Part shown: one piece after another, positions 46,155 to 54,358 of the stretch
Numbering within the stretch: the first letter of the stretch is position 1
Layout: the number at the start of each line of letters is the position of its first letter
NCBI RefSeq assembly: GCF_003319185.1
Contig: NZ_QOHJ01000004.1
Coordinates: 186,001 to 250,000 of the forward strand
From: Blastococcus sp. TF02A-30
Lineage (GTDB): Bacteria; Actinomycetota; Actinomycetes; Mycobacteriales; Geodermatophilaceae
Reading direction: 5' to 3'
DNA: 64,000 nt
Notes under the pieces: generated by a model
Seen by the model: the letters and a program-made list of their open reading frames with translations, nothing else
Told to the model about the DNA's origin: nothing
Database searches by the model: none
Position numbers and translations under genes: made by a program

Positions 46155-47183
46155 GTGCTGACCACGTCGCTCGACCACTCCACCGCGCGCGCCGCGGTGG
46201 CGCTGGCCAACCTGGCCCCCTCGGTGCACAACTCGCAGCCGTGGCGCTGGCGGATCGGCGACGCGAGCATCCACCTGTTCGCCGACGCCACCCGCGCCCT
46301 GCCGGCCACCGACCCGGACGCGCGCGACCTGCGGATCAGCTGCGGCGCCGCGCTGCACCACCTCCGGGTGGCCCTGCTCGCCGCCGGGCTCGGCAGCCGG
46401 GTGCACCGGCTGCCCGACCCCGGGCACCCCGAGCACCTCGCCGCCGTCGAGCCGGTGCCCGCGCAGCCGACGCCGGACGACCTGGCGCTGGCCCGCGCCG
46501 TGGAGACGCGGCGCAGCGACCGCCGGGCCTTCTCCACCTGGCCGGTGCCCCCCGAGTTCCTGGCGCAGCTGGTCGCCGCCGCCGCCGGGCAGGACGGCGA
46601 CCTGCGCATCCTGCCGGGCGTGCACCGGTCGCTGGTCGCGCGGCTGGTCGAGCGCGCCGCGGTGGAGCAGGCACTGACCCCCGGCCTGGCGCAGGAGGTC
46701 GCCCGCTGGACCGGCACCGCCCGGGGCGCCCGCGAGGGCGTGCCCGCGGCCAACGTGCCCCCGCAGGCCGACGGCACCGTGCCCGTGCGCCGCTTCGCCG
46801 CCGCCGAGCAGGCCCCGACGGTCCTCGGCCGCGACGAGACCGACGGCACCGTCGTGGCCCTGCTCGCCACCTCCGGCGACTCCCGCGTCGACCAGCTCCG
46901 GGCCGGCGAGGCGCTGAGCGCGGTGCTGCTGACCGCGACCCGGCTGGGTCTGGCGACCGACCCGATCAGCCAGCCGCTGGAGGTGCCGGCGGCGCGGGCG
47001 CAGCTGAAGGCCGCCGTGCTGGCCGAGGCCGGTGAACCGCAGATCCTGGTCCGGCTGGGCTGGGCGCCCATCAGCGCCGACCCGGTGCCGCGCACCGGGC
47101 GCCGGCCGCTCGCCGACACCGTCGACCGCATGGACCGGCCCTGGTCACCGGACCGGCCGTGGTCGGCCGACCGGCCGGGCTGA
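46155..47183 (+). CDS. Acg-type nitroreductase family protein
   Basis: The 342-residue Acg-family protein has the signature APSVHNSQPWRWRI, DPDARDLRISCGAALHHLR and ETRRSDRRAFS, with a late LGLATDPISQPLEVP segment. It is clearly a paralogue of the protein at 35064. The GTG is preceded by GAGGAG. The C-terminus ends in a short degenerate repeat (RPWSPDRPWSADRPG) beyond the conserved core. Two Acg-type genes, each near a box, match the multiple Acg paralogues of mycobacterial DosR regulons. Confidence 0.87.
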   Translation: MLTTSLDHSTARAAVALANLAPSVHNSQPWRWRIGDASIHLFADATRALPATDPDARDLRISCGAALHHLRVALLAAGLGSRVHRLPDPGHPEHLAAVEPVPAQPTPDDLALARAVETRRSDRRAFSTWPVPPEFLAQLVAAAAGQDGDLRILPGVHRSLVARLVERAAVEQALTPGLAQEVARWTGTARGAREGVPAANVPPQADGTVPVRRFAAAEQAPTVLGRDETDGTVVALLATSGDSRVDQLRAGEALSAVLLTATRLGLATDPISQPLEVPAARAQLKAAVLAEAGEPQILVRLGWAPISADPVPRTGRRPLADTVDRMDRPWSPDRPWSADRPG

Positions 47184-47194
47184 ACCCGCCGCGC

Positions 47195-47231
47195 GAGCGG
47201 GCCGCCGGACGCGACGTCCGGCGGCCCGCTC
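47195..47231. terminator. Perfect 17-bp hairpin between convergent genes
   Basis: A perfect inverted repeat has arms at 47195-47211 and 47215-47231 with a 3-base CGA loop. It sits between the nitroreductase stop (47183) and the convergent alcohol dehydrogenase stop (47238). There is no T-run, as is usual in very GC-rich actinobacteria. It could stop transcription from both sides. Confidence 0.75.
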
Positions 47232-47237
47232 CCGCGT

Positions 47238-48278
47238 TCAGTTGCGGAACACCGCCACCTTGAGCGCCCCGGAGGTGCCGGGGTCGGCGAACACGTCGTA
47301 GGCCCGGGGCACCTCGTCGAACCCGAAGCCGTGGGTCACCAGCCGCCGGGTCTCGATCAGCCCCGACCGGAGCATGCGCAGCAGCAGCGGGGTCGTGGAG
47401 GTGTCCACCAGACCCGTGGTGATCGTGACGTCGCGGATCCACAGGTCCTCGAGGTGCAGGGTGGTCGGGCGGCCGTGGACGCCCACGTTCGCGACCCGCC
47501 CGCCCGGCCGCACCAGGGCGACGGCGAGGTCGAACGCCTCGGGCAGGCCGACCGCCTCGATGGTCACGTCGGCGCCCAGCCCGTCGGTGAGCTCCCGGAC
47601 CTTGCCGAGCACGTCGTCGTCCGGCGACAGCGCGAGGTCCGCGCCCTCGGCGAGCGCGGCCGCGCGCCGGCTCTCCACCGGGTCGACCACGACGACCCGC
47701 TGCGGGGTGTAGAGCCCGGCGGCGATCACCGCGGCCAGCCCGATCGGCCCCGCGCCCACGACGACGACGGTGTCGCCGGGGCCGACGCCGCCGTTGAGCA
47801 CCCCGACCTCGTAGGAGGTCGGGAAGATGTCGGCGAGCATCAGCGCGGACTCGTCGGTGACCCCGTGGGGCAGCTTGTGCACCGATCCGTCGGCGAACGG
47901 CACCCGCACCGCCTCGGCCTGGACGCCGTCGATCGTGTGCCCGAGCACCCATCCCCCGCCGCCCAGGCACTGCCCGTAGCGGGCCTCCCGGCAGAAGCGG
48001 CAGCGCCAGCAGGCGCTGATGCACGAGATCAGCACCCGGTCACCCGGCTGCACCGTGCGCACGCCGGGACCGACCTCGCGCACGGTGCCGACGGCCTCGT
48101 GGCCGAGGATCCGGCCGGTCTCCACCTCCGGCACGTCGCCGCGCAGGATGTGCAGGTCCGTGCCGCAGATGGTGAAGGCGTCGACCTGGACGACGGCGTC
48201 GTCGGGGTCGACGATCGCCGGTTCCGGTACCTCCTCCCAGGACCGCTTGCCCGGGCCGTAGTACACCAGTGCCTTCAT
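47238..48278 (-). CDS. Zinc-dependent alcohol dehydrogenase family protein
   Basis: The 346-residue medium-chain dehydrogenase has catalytic-zinc motifs CGTDLH and GHEAVG, structural-zinc cysteines CWRCRFCREARYGQC, and nucleotide-binding loop VVGAGPIGLAAV. The FTICGTDLHILRGDVPEVE opening is typical of a branch that includes formaldehyde- or nicotinoprotein-type enzymes with broad substrates. The ATG at 48278 follows GGAGG. It differs from the alcohol dehydrogenase at 36143, so the two are not recent copies. A box lies 80 bp upstream. Confidence 0.88.
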   Translation of the reverse strand: MKALVYYGPGKRSWEEVPEPAIVDPDDAVVQVDAFTICGTDLHILRGDVPEVETGRILGHEAVGTVREVGPGVRTVQPGDRVLISCISACWRCRFCREARYGQCLGGGGWVLGHTIDGVQAEAVRVPFADGSVHKLPHGVTDESALMLADIFPTSYEVGVLNGGVGPGDTVVVVGAGPIGLAAVIAAGLYTPQRVVVVDPVESRRAAALAEGADLALSPDDDVLGKVRELTDGLGADVTIEAVGLPEAFDLAVALVRPGGRVANVGVHGRPTTLHLEDLWIRDVTITTGLVDTSTTPLLLRMLRSGLIETRRLVTHGFGFDEVPRAYDVFADPGTSGALKVAVFRN

Positions 48279-48357
48279 GTCCGCCTCCTGCGTCGTCGGG
48301 AGGCCAGTCCAGCGCCGGCGGCCGGTGCCGGGCCACGTCCGGGCGACCGTGGTCGGG

Positions 48358-48371
48358 GGGCCTTAGGTCCG
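48358..48371. promoter_or_regulatory. DosR-like box before the alcohol dehydrogenase
   Basis: GGGCC TTAG GTCCG lies in the 100-bp gap between the ATPase stop and the alcohol dehydrogenase start. No partner is found at 21-22 bp. Confidence 0.45.
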
Positions 48372-48378
48372 TCGTCGG

Positions 48379-50895
48379 TCAGACGACGCGGGCCCCGAGC
48401 GCGCGGGCGGCGAGCAGCAGGGCGGCCGGCACGGCACCGGCCGCCACCGCCGGCAGCAGCTCCGCGACGGCGAGCGGCTCGGTCCGCAGCAGCTCCCCGA
48501 GGCCCGGCAGGTAGACGCCGGCCAGCAGGAGGAGCAGGCTGCCGGCCGCGGCCAGGGGCACCCAGCCGGCGCCGGAGCGCACGCCCCGCCGCCAGGACCC
48601 GCCGGGTCGCACGGCGAGGGCCAGGAACAGCTGCGCGGTCGTGAGCGTCACGAACAGCTGGGTCTGCCAGGGACCCCCGGTCGCGTCCGACCAGGCGGCC
48701 ACCGCCAGGCAGGTGGCCGCGATCGCGACCGCGAGCAGCGCCAGCTGCCGGGTCAGCACGCGATCCAGCACGCCTTCGTCCGGCCGGCGCGGCGGACGCG
48801 CCAGGACGTCGGGCGACGGCGGCTCGGCGCCCATGGCCACGCCGACCGGCCCGTGGGTGAGCAGGTTGACCCACAGCACCTGCGCCGGGGTCAGCGGCAG
48901 GGCCAGGCCGACCACCGGACCGAGGAGCATGACCAGCACCTCGCTGATCCCGCCGGCCATGCCGTAGCCCACGAACCGCCGCACGTTGTCGTAGACCCGG
49001 CGCCCCTCGGCGACCGCCGCCGTCACGGTGGCCAGGCTGTCGTCGGCCAGGACGATGTCCGCTGCCTGCTTGGCCACCTCCGTGCCGCGCTGCCCCATCG
49101 CCACCCCGATGTCGGCGGCCCGGAGCGCCGGGGCGTCGTTCACGCCGTCGCCGGTCATGGCGACGACGTGGCCCTCGTCCTGCCAGGCGTCGACCAGCCG
49201 CAGCTTCCCCTCCGGCTCCACCCGCGCCAGCACGGCGCCCTCGGCCGGGTGCGCGTCGTCGACCAGGCCCACGGCCCGGGCCACCGCCGCCGCGGTGCCG
49301 GCGTGGTCGCCGGTGACCAGCACCGGCCGGATGCCGGCGCGGTGGCAGGCCGCGATCGCGCCGGCGGCCTCGGGCCGGACGGGGTCGTCGAGGGCGACGA
49401 CCCCCAGCAGCACGCCGTCCCGGGCGACGCCGAGCACCCGGCTGCCCTCGGCGGCCCACCGGTGCGCGACCTCCAGCGCCTGCGGGAGTCCGGGGAGCCC
49501 CGGCGGCAGCGCCTCGGGGGCGCCCTTGGTCAGCTCGGTGGTCCCCCCGCCGGGCGCGCGGTGGACGGTGGTCATGCGGCGGGTGAGGGCGTCGAACGGC
49601 TCCTCGGACAGCCGGGGGTGGGCCGCCCGCAGCGCCGTCACGTCCAGCCCACCCGCGAGCGCCGCCCGGACCAGCGAGGTCTCGGTGTCCGCGCCGCCGG
49701 CCGCCCCGCCGGCGCCGGCTCCCGAGGGGTCGGCGTCGTTGCAGAGCGCCGCGGCCTCGAGCAGGGCGCGCGCCGCCGGCCCGGGGCCCGGTCCGACCGC
49801 CGTCTCTCCCTCGGCCGGCGTCCACAGCCGGTCGGCCACCATCGCGCCGCGGGTGAGGGTGCCGGTCTTGTCCGTCGCCAGCAGGGTGACCGAGCCCAGG
49901 GTCTCGACGGCCGGGAGGGTGCGCACCACGGCGCCCAGCCGGCTCATCCGGGCGGCTCCGCGGGCCAGCGCCAGGGCGACGACGGCCGGCAGCGAGTCCG
50001 GCACCGCCGCGGCGGCCAGCGCCGCGGCGGTGACGACCGTCGTCTCCCAGGGCTGCCCGCGGAGCAGGCCCGACGCCACGAAGAGCAGGCAGGCCACGGC
50101 CACGCCGGCCGCGATCTGCCGGCCGAGCCGGTCCAGCCGGCGCTGCAGGGGCGTGTCCGGGGAGCGCTCGTCCTGGACCAGCGTGGACACCCGGCCCACC
50201 GCGCTCCGGGCACCGGTGGCCACCACGAGCGCCTCGGCCGAGCCGCGGACCACGGTGGTCCCGGCGTGCACCATCCCGGCCCGGTCGCCCAGCGGCGCGT
50301 CCTCGGGCGAGACCTGGTCCGCGTCGCGGTCCACCGGCAGCGACTCGCCGGTGAGCACCGACTCGTCGACCTGCAGGCGGGAGGAGCGCAGCAGCCGGGC
50401 GTCGGCGCCCACGACGTCGCCGGCGGCGAGCCGCAGGACGTCCCCGCGCACCAGCTCCCGGGTCGGCAGCCAGACGTCGCCGCCGTCGCGCAGCACCCGC
50501 GCGGTGGGTGCCACGAGGTCGGTGAGCGCCTCCACCGCGCGGACCGCCCGCCGCTCCTGGACCACGCCCAGGGTCGTGTTGACGACCACCACGAGCAGGA
50601 TCACCGCGCAGTCGACGACGTCGCCGACCGCGGCGGTGAGCACGGCCGCGCCGAGGAGCAGCAGGATCAGGGTGTCCCGGAGCTGGGCCAGGATCGAGCC
50701 GAGCAGCGACACCGGCCGCCGGGTGCGCACCTCGTTCGGTCCCTCCGCGGCCAGCCGGGCGGCGGCCTCCCCCGCCGGGAGGCCCGCCCGCGGGTCGACC
50801 CCGGCCGCCGCGAGCACCTCCCGCGAGGGCCGCGCCCAGGGCGCCGCGCCGAGCGCGGGGACGACGTCTCGGTGCTGCTGCTCCGTCCCGGTCAC
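48379..50895 (-). CDS. P2-type cation-transporting ATPase (CtpF-like)
   Basis: The 838-residue P-type ATPase keeps the actuator motif VLTGESLPV, phosphorylation site DKTGTLT with Asp342, MTGDGVNDAPAL and a late-helix segment LTPAQVLWVNLLTHGP typical of P2 pumps. In TM4 the ion-site motif reads PDSLP instead of PEGLP, so the ion-binding acid is Asp rather than Glu, which may alter specificity or affinity. GTG 50895 follows GGAGG by 8 bases; the open frame continues upstream without similarity. The box pair at 50932-50967 is directly upstream. CtpF is the P2 pump of the mycobacterial DosR regulon. Confidence 0.88.
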   Translation of the reverse strand: MTGTEQQHRDVVPALGAAPWARPSREVLAAAGVDPRAGLPAGEAAARLAAEGPNEVRTRRPVSLLGSILAQLRDTLILLLLGAAVLTAAVGDVVDCAVILLVVVVNTTLGVVQERRAVRAVEALTDLVAPTARVLRDGGDVWLPTRELVRGDVLRLAAGDVVGADARLLRSSRLQVDESVLTGESLPVDRDADQVSPEDAPLGDRAGMVHAGTTVVRGSAEALVVATGARSAVGRVSTLVQDERSPDTPLQRRLDRLGRQIAAGVAVACLLFVASGLLRGQPWETTVVTAAALAAAAVPDSLPAVVALALARGAARMSRLGAVVRTLPAVETLGSVTLLATDKTGTLTRGAMVADRLWTPAEGETAVGPGPGPAARALLEAAALCNDADPSGAGAGGAAGGADTETSLVRAALAGGLDVTALRAAHPRLSEEPFDALTRRMTTVHRAPGGGTTELTKGAPEALPPGLPGLPQALEVAHRWAAEGSRVLGVARDGVLLGVVALDDPVRPEAAGAIAACHRAGIRPVLVTGDHAGTAAAVARAVGLVDDAHPAEGAVLARVEPEGKLRLVDAWQDEGHVVAMTGDGVNDAPALRAADIGVAMGQRGTEVAKQAADIVLADDSLATVTAAVAEGRRVYDNVRRFVGYGMAGGISEVLVMLLGPVVGLALPLTPAQVLWVNLLTHGPVGVAMGAEPPSPDVLARPPRRPDEGVLDRVLTRQLALLAVAIAATCLAVAAWSDATGGPWQTQLFVTLTTAQLFLALAVRPGGSWRRGVRSGAGWVPLAAAGSLLLLLAGVYLPGLGELLRTEPLAVAELLPAVAAGAVPAALLLAARALGARVV

Positions 50896-50931
50896 CGGCC
50901 GAGCCTCCGGGTCCGGGGGCACCGCTCCCCA

Positions 50932-50967
50932 GGGGCGGAGGTCCGTGCCCCTCGGGACCGGCGACTC
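50932..50967. promoter_or_regulatory. DosR-like box pair, divergent
   Basis: GGGGC GGAG GTCCG at 50932-50945 and GGGAC CGGC GACTC at 50954-50967, starts 22 bp apart. The pair lies between the P-type ATPase (minus) and the leader ORF/ppsA unit (plus). Confidence 0.5.
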
Positions 50968-51024
50968 CGGCTGCCGTCCGCACCGGGCGACACGCTGACC
51001 GGGACCCCCAGCGAAGGAGCTGCC

Positions 51025-51075
51025 ATGGCCTCCCCGTCCTCCCTGCCCGCTCGCGCGACCGGAGGGGCGCGGTGA
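51025..51075 (+). CDS. Short leader ORF (16 residues) overlapping the ppsA start
   Basis: ATG 51025 follows a strong AAGGAG site and encodes MASPSSLPARATGGAR. Its stop overlaps the GTG of ppsA by four bases (GTGA). The ribosome site in front of ppsA itself is less clear, so this leader may set ppsA translation by coupling. It could instead be chance. No regulatory codon run is evident. Confidence 0.45.
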   Translation: MASPSSLPARATGGAR

Positions 51076-53429
51076 GCGCCCCCGCGACCGAGCGCACCCG
51101 GGTCGCCGGATCGGGCCTGGTCGCCCGGCTCCGCGAGCTCGGCATGGCCGACGTGCCGGCGGCCGGCGGGAAGGGCGCCAACCTCGGGGCCCTGATCGCC
51201 GCCGGGCTGCCGGTGCCCGACGGGCTGGTCGTGCTCGCCCCCGCCCTGCGGGCGGCGATGGCGGAGGCGGGGGCCACCGAGGAGCTCGCCCGCCTGCACG
51301 GGGCCGCGCTCGCCGCCGCCCGCCCCGGCGCGCCCGCCGACGTGCGCGACGGGCTGGAGGCCGCCTGCCGGCGGGTGCAGGACGTCGTCCACCGGGCCGG
51401 GGCCCCGGCCGCGCTGGTGGCCGAGCTGCGCGCCGGGTACGCCGGCCTCGGCGAGGACCCGCCGGTCGCCGTGCGCTCCTCGGCGGTCGGCGAGGACAGC
51501 AGCGAGGCGTCGTTCGCGGGGATGAACGCCAGCTACACCAACGTCCGCGGCGCCGAGGCCCTGGTCGCGGCCGTCGTCGACTGCTGGGCGTCGGTCTTCG
51601 CGCCCCGGTCGGTGGCCTACCGCGCCGAGCGCGGGCACGACGCGGTGCCCGATCTCGCCGTCGTCGTGCAGCTGATGGTGCACGCGCGGCGGTCCGGGGT
51701 GGCGTTCACCGCCGACCCGGTCAGCGGCCGCCGCGACCGCGTGGTGCTGGAGGCCGCCTGGGGCCAGGGCGAGGTCGTCGTGAGCGGCCGGGTCGAGCCC
51801 GACACCTACGTCCTGGACGCCGACGGGCCGCGGCTGCTCTCGGTGCACCGCGGCGCGCAGGACGTGCAGATCGTGCGGGGGGCGGACGGCGGCGACAGCA
51901 CCGTACCGGTGACGCCCGGTGAGCAGCCGGTGCTCTCCCCGGCCGAGGCCGAGGAGGTGGCCGCGCTGGCGCTGCGGGTGCAGGCGCTGCACGGGCAGCC
52001 GCAGGACGTCGAGTGGGCGGCGGACGAGGAGCGGTTCTGGCTGGTGCAGGCCCGGCCGGTCACCACGCTGGCCCCCGCGCCCGCGGCGACCGACGCGGCA
52101 GCGGCACCCGCGGGGGCGCCGGTGCTGCACGGGCTGGCCGCCTCGCCGGGCCGCGCCTCCGGTGCGGTGCGGGTGCTGCACTCCCCCGCCGAGGGCGACC
52201 GGCTGCTCGACGGCGAGGTGCTCGTCGCGCCGCTGACCAACCCCGACTGGCTGCCGGCCATGCGCCGCGCCGCGGCGGTGGTCACCGACAGCGGGGGGAT
52301 CACCTGCCACGCGGCGATCGTCGCCCGCGAGCTGGGCCTGCCGGCCGTCGTCGGCACGCGCACCGGCACCACCGCCCTGCGCGACGGGGCCGTGGTGACC
52401 GTGGACGGGGACACCGGCGACGTGCTGCCCGGCCGGTCGGCCCCCGCCGCCGTGCCGGCGCCCCGCGGCCCGGCGGTGGCCGCCCCCCGGACCGCCCCCG
52501 CCCCGGCCGACGAGGTCACCGCGACGGGGCTGCAGGTGAACCTGGCCGATCCCGAGCGCGCCGCGGAGGTGGCCGCGCTGCCGGTGGACGGCGTCGGGCT
52601 GCTGCGCGCCGAGCTCCTGCTCACCCGCGCGCTCGACGGCCGGCACCCGGCCGAGATGATCGCCCGCGGGGAGTCCGAGCAGGTGGTGGCCGCCCTGGCG
52701 GACGGGCTGCGCACCATCGCCCGGCCGTTCGCCCCGCGGCCGGTCGTCTACCGGACGGCGGACCTGCGCACCAACGAGTTCCGGGGGCTGGCCGGCGGCG
52801 AGGCGCACGAGCCGGTCGAGGACAACCCGATGATCGGCAACCGCGGCTGCTTCCGGTACGTGCAGGACCCCTCGCTGTTCCGGCTGGAGCTCGAGGCGCT
52901 GGCACGGGTCCGGGAGGAGTTCCCCGGGGTGGCCGTGATGGTGCCGTTCGTGCGCACCGGCTGGGAGCTGGAGGCCTGCCTCGAGCTGATCGACGCCAGC
53001 CCGCTGGGCCGCCAGCGCGGGCTGCGCCGCTGGGTCATGGCCGAGGTGCCGTCGGTCGGCCACTGGCTGCCGGAGTACATCGGGATGGGCGTCGGCGGGG
53101 TCTCCATCGGCAGCAACGACCTGACCCAGCTGGTGCTCGGCGTCGACCGCGACTCCGCCGACCTGGCCGAGCTGTTCGACGAGGCGGACCCGGCCGTGCT
53201 GGCGGTCATCGACTCGGTCATCGCGACCGCGCGCCGCGCGGGCATCCCGTCCTCGCTGTGCGGGCAGGCCCCGTCGCGGCGGCCCGAGTACGTCGACCAC
53301 CTGGTGCGGGCCGGGATCTCCTCGGTCTCGGTCGAGCCCGCCGCGGTGCCGGCCACCCGGCGGGCGCTGGCCCGGGCGGAACGCCGGCTGCTGCTCGAGG
53401 CGGCCCGGGCCGGCGGGGCGCGCGCGTGA
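51072..53429 (+). CDS. ppsA: Phosphoenolpyruvate synthase
   Basis: This 785-residue enzyme is close to the length of E. coli PpsA (792). The N-terminal ATP-grasp domain starts with GGKGANLGAL and has AVRSSAVGEDSSEASFAG. The swivelling phosphohistidine domain has GGITCHAAIVARELGLP with His413. The C-terminal PEP-binding barrel has the catalytic Cys730 (SSLCGQAPS). It converts pyruvate and ATP to PEP, AMP and phosphate in the cytosol. Its stop overlaps the next Usp start. Together with the boxes upstream, this suggests PEP formation under low oxygen. A pyruvate phosphate dikinase is less likely because of length and motif context. Confidence 0.92.
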   Translation: MSAPATERTRVAGSGLVARLRELGMADVPAAGGKGANLGALIAAGLPVPDGLVVLAPALRAAMAEAGATEELARLHGAALAAARPGAPADVRDGLEAACRRVQDVVHRAGAPAALVAELRAGYAGLGEDPPVAVRSSAVGEDSSEASFAGMNASYTNVRGAEALVAAVVDCWASVFAPRSVAYRAERGHDAVPDLAVVVQLMVHARRSGVAFTADPVSGRRDRVVLEAAWGQGEVVVSGRVEPDTYVLDADGPRLLSVHRGAQDVQIVRGADGGDSTVPVTPGEQPVLSPAEAEEVAALALRVQALHGQPQDVEWAADEERFWLVQARPVTTLAPAPAATDAAAAPAGAPVLHGLAASPGRASGAVRVLHSPAEGDRLLDGEVLVAPLTNPDWLPAMRRAAAVVTDSGGITCHAAIVARELGLPAVVGTRTGTTALRDGAVVTVDGDTGDVLPGRSAPAAVPAPRGPAVAAPRTAPAPADEVTATGLQVNLADPERAAEVAALPVDGVGLLRAELLLTRALDGRHPAEMIARGESEQVVAALADGLRTIARPFAPRPVVYRTADLRTNEFRGLAGGEAHEPVEDNPMIGNRGCFRYVQDPSLFRLELEALARVREEFPGVAVMVPFVRTGWELEACLELIDASPLGRQRGLRRWVMAEVPSVGHWLPEYIGMGVGGVSIGSNDLTQLVLGVDRDSADLAELFDEADPAVLAVIDSVIATARRAGIPSSLCGQAPSRRPEYVDHLVRAGISSVSVEPAAVPATRRALARAERRLLLEAARAGGARA

Positions 53430-54343
53430 CCGCGGCCCGCCCGGCCCCCGTGGTCGTCGGTCTGGACGGCTCGCCGGACGCCTCGGCGGCGGCGCTCCTG
53501 GCCGCCGAGGAGGCCGGCCGCCGCGGCGCCCCCCTCGAGCTGCTGCTCGCCTTCCCCTGGCCGGCCGGCACCCGCGTCCCGGCACCCGAGGGGTTCGACG
53601 GCCGGGCCGCGATGCACGTGATGGCCGAGCTGGTGCTGGAGACGGCCGCCGACGAGCTCCGGCGGCGCTTCCCGGGCCTCTCCGTCCGGTCGCGGCTGGT
53701 CGAGGGCAAGGCCCCCGACGTGCTCGTGGCCGCCGCCCGGTCCGCCCAGCTGGTCTGCCTGGGCTCCCGCAGCACCGGCTCGCTGGAGGACGCCGTCCTC
53801 GGCTCCACCGCCGCGGCCGTGGCCCGCGCCGCGGAGTGCCCGGTGCTCGTCGTCCCGCTGCGGGCCCGGATCACCGTCACCGGCCGTTCCGGCGTCGTCG
53901 TGGGGGTCGACGGGCCGGAGGACGACGCGGCCCTGGGGGCCGCCTTCGCCGCGGCGGCGGCACGCGGCTGCCCGCTGGTGGCGGTGCACACCTGGCGGCA
54001 CCCGGTCCCCGGGCCGGCGCACCTCGCCCTCGACCCGCTCGTCGGGGCGGAGGCCGCGCAGCGGCGCGAGGAGTCGCTGCTCGCCGACCTCGTCGCCCCG
54101 TGGGCCACCCGCCTGCCCGAGGTGCCGGTGCGCCAGGTGGTCGAGCGGGCGCGCGCCGCCGAGGTGCTGCTGTCGGCCGCGCTCACCGCGGAGCTGCTGG
54201 TCGTCGGGCGCCGGCACCGGCCGGGAGGGGTGCTGGGCACCCTGCGGTCCACGACGAACGCCGTCCTGCACCGGGCCGGGTGCCCCGTGCAGGTCGTCCC
54301 GGTGACCGAGCCGGCCCGGCCCCCGGCGGGCGCCCCGGCCTGA
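53426..54343 (+). CDS. Universal stress protein, two tandem Usp domains
   Basis: The 305-residue protein is coupled to ppsA by a GTGA overlap. Domain 1 starts VVVGLDGSPDASAAAL and ends in GSRSTGSLEDAVLGSTA. Domain 2 starts GVVVGVDGPEDDAAL and ends in GRRHRPGGVLGTLRSTTNAVLH. Both keep the glycines of the ATP motif in part. It is the fourth tandem Usp gene of the island. The gene ends in a hairpin shared with the convergent acyl-CoA synthetase gene. Confidence 0.9.
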   Translation: MTAARPAPVVVGLDGSPDASAAALLAAEEAGRRGAPLELLLAFPWPAGTRVPAPEGFDGRAAMHVMAELVLETAADELRRRFPGLSVRSRLVEGKAPDVLVAAARSAQLVCLGSRSTGSLEDAVLGSTAAAVARAAECPVLVVPLRARITVTGRSGVVVGVDGPEDDAALGAAFAAAAARGCPLVAVHTWRHPVPGPAHLALDPLVGAEAAQRREESLLADLVAPWATRLPEVPVRQVVERARAAEVLLSAALTAELLVVGRRHRPGGVLGTLRSTTNAVLHRAGCPVQVVPVTEPARPPAGAPA

Positions 54344-54358
54344 CCGCCCGGTCAGGCC
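54337..54358. terminator. Hairpin overlapping both stop codons of convergent genes
   Basis: GGCCTGACC at 54337-54345 pairs with GGTCAGGCC at 54350-54358 around a GCCC loop. The stop codons of the Usp gene (plus) and of the acyl-CoA synthetase gene (minus) lie in the arms. It probably terminates both transcripts. Confidence 0.65.
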
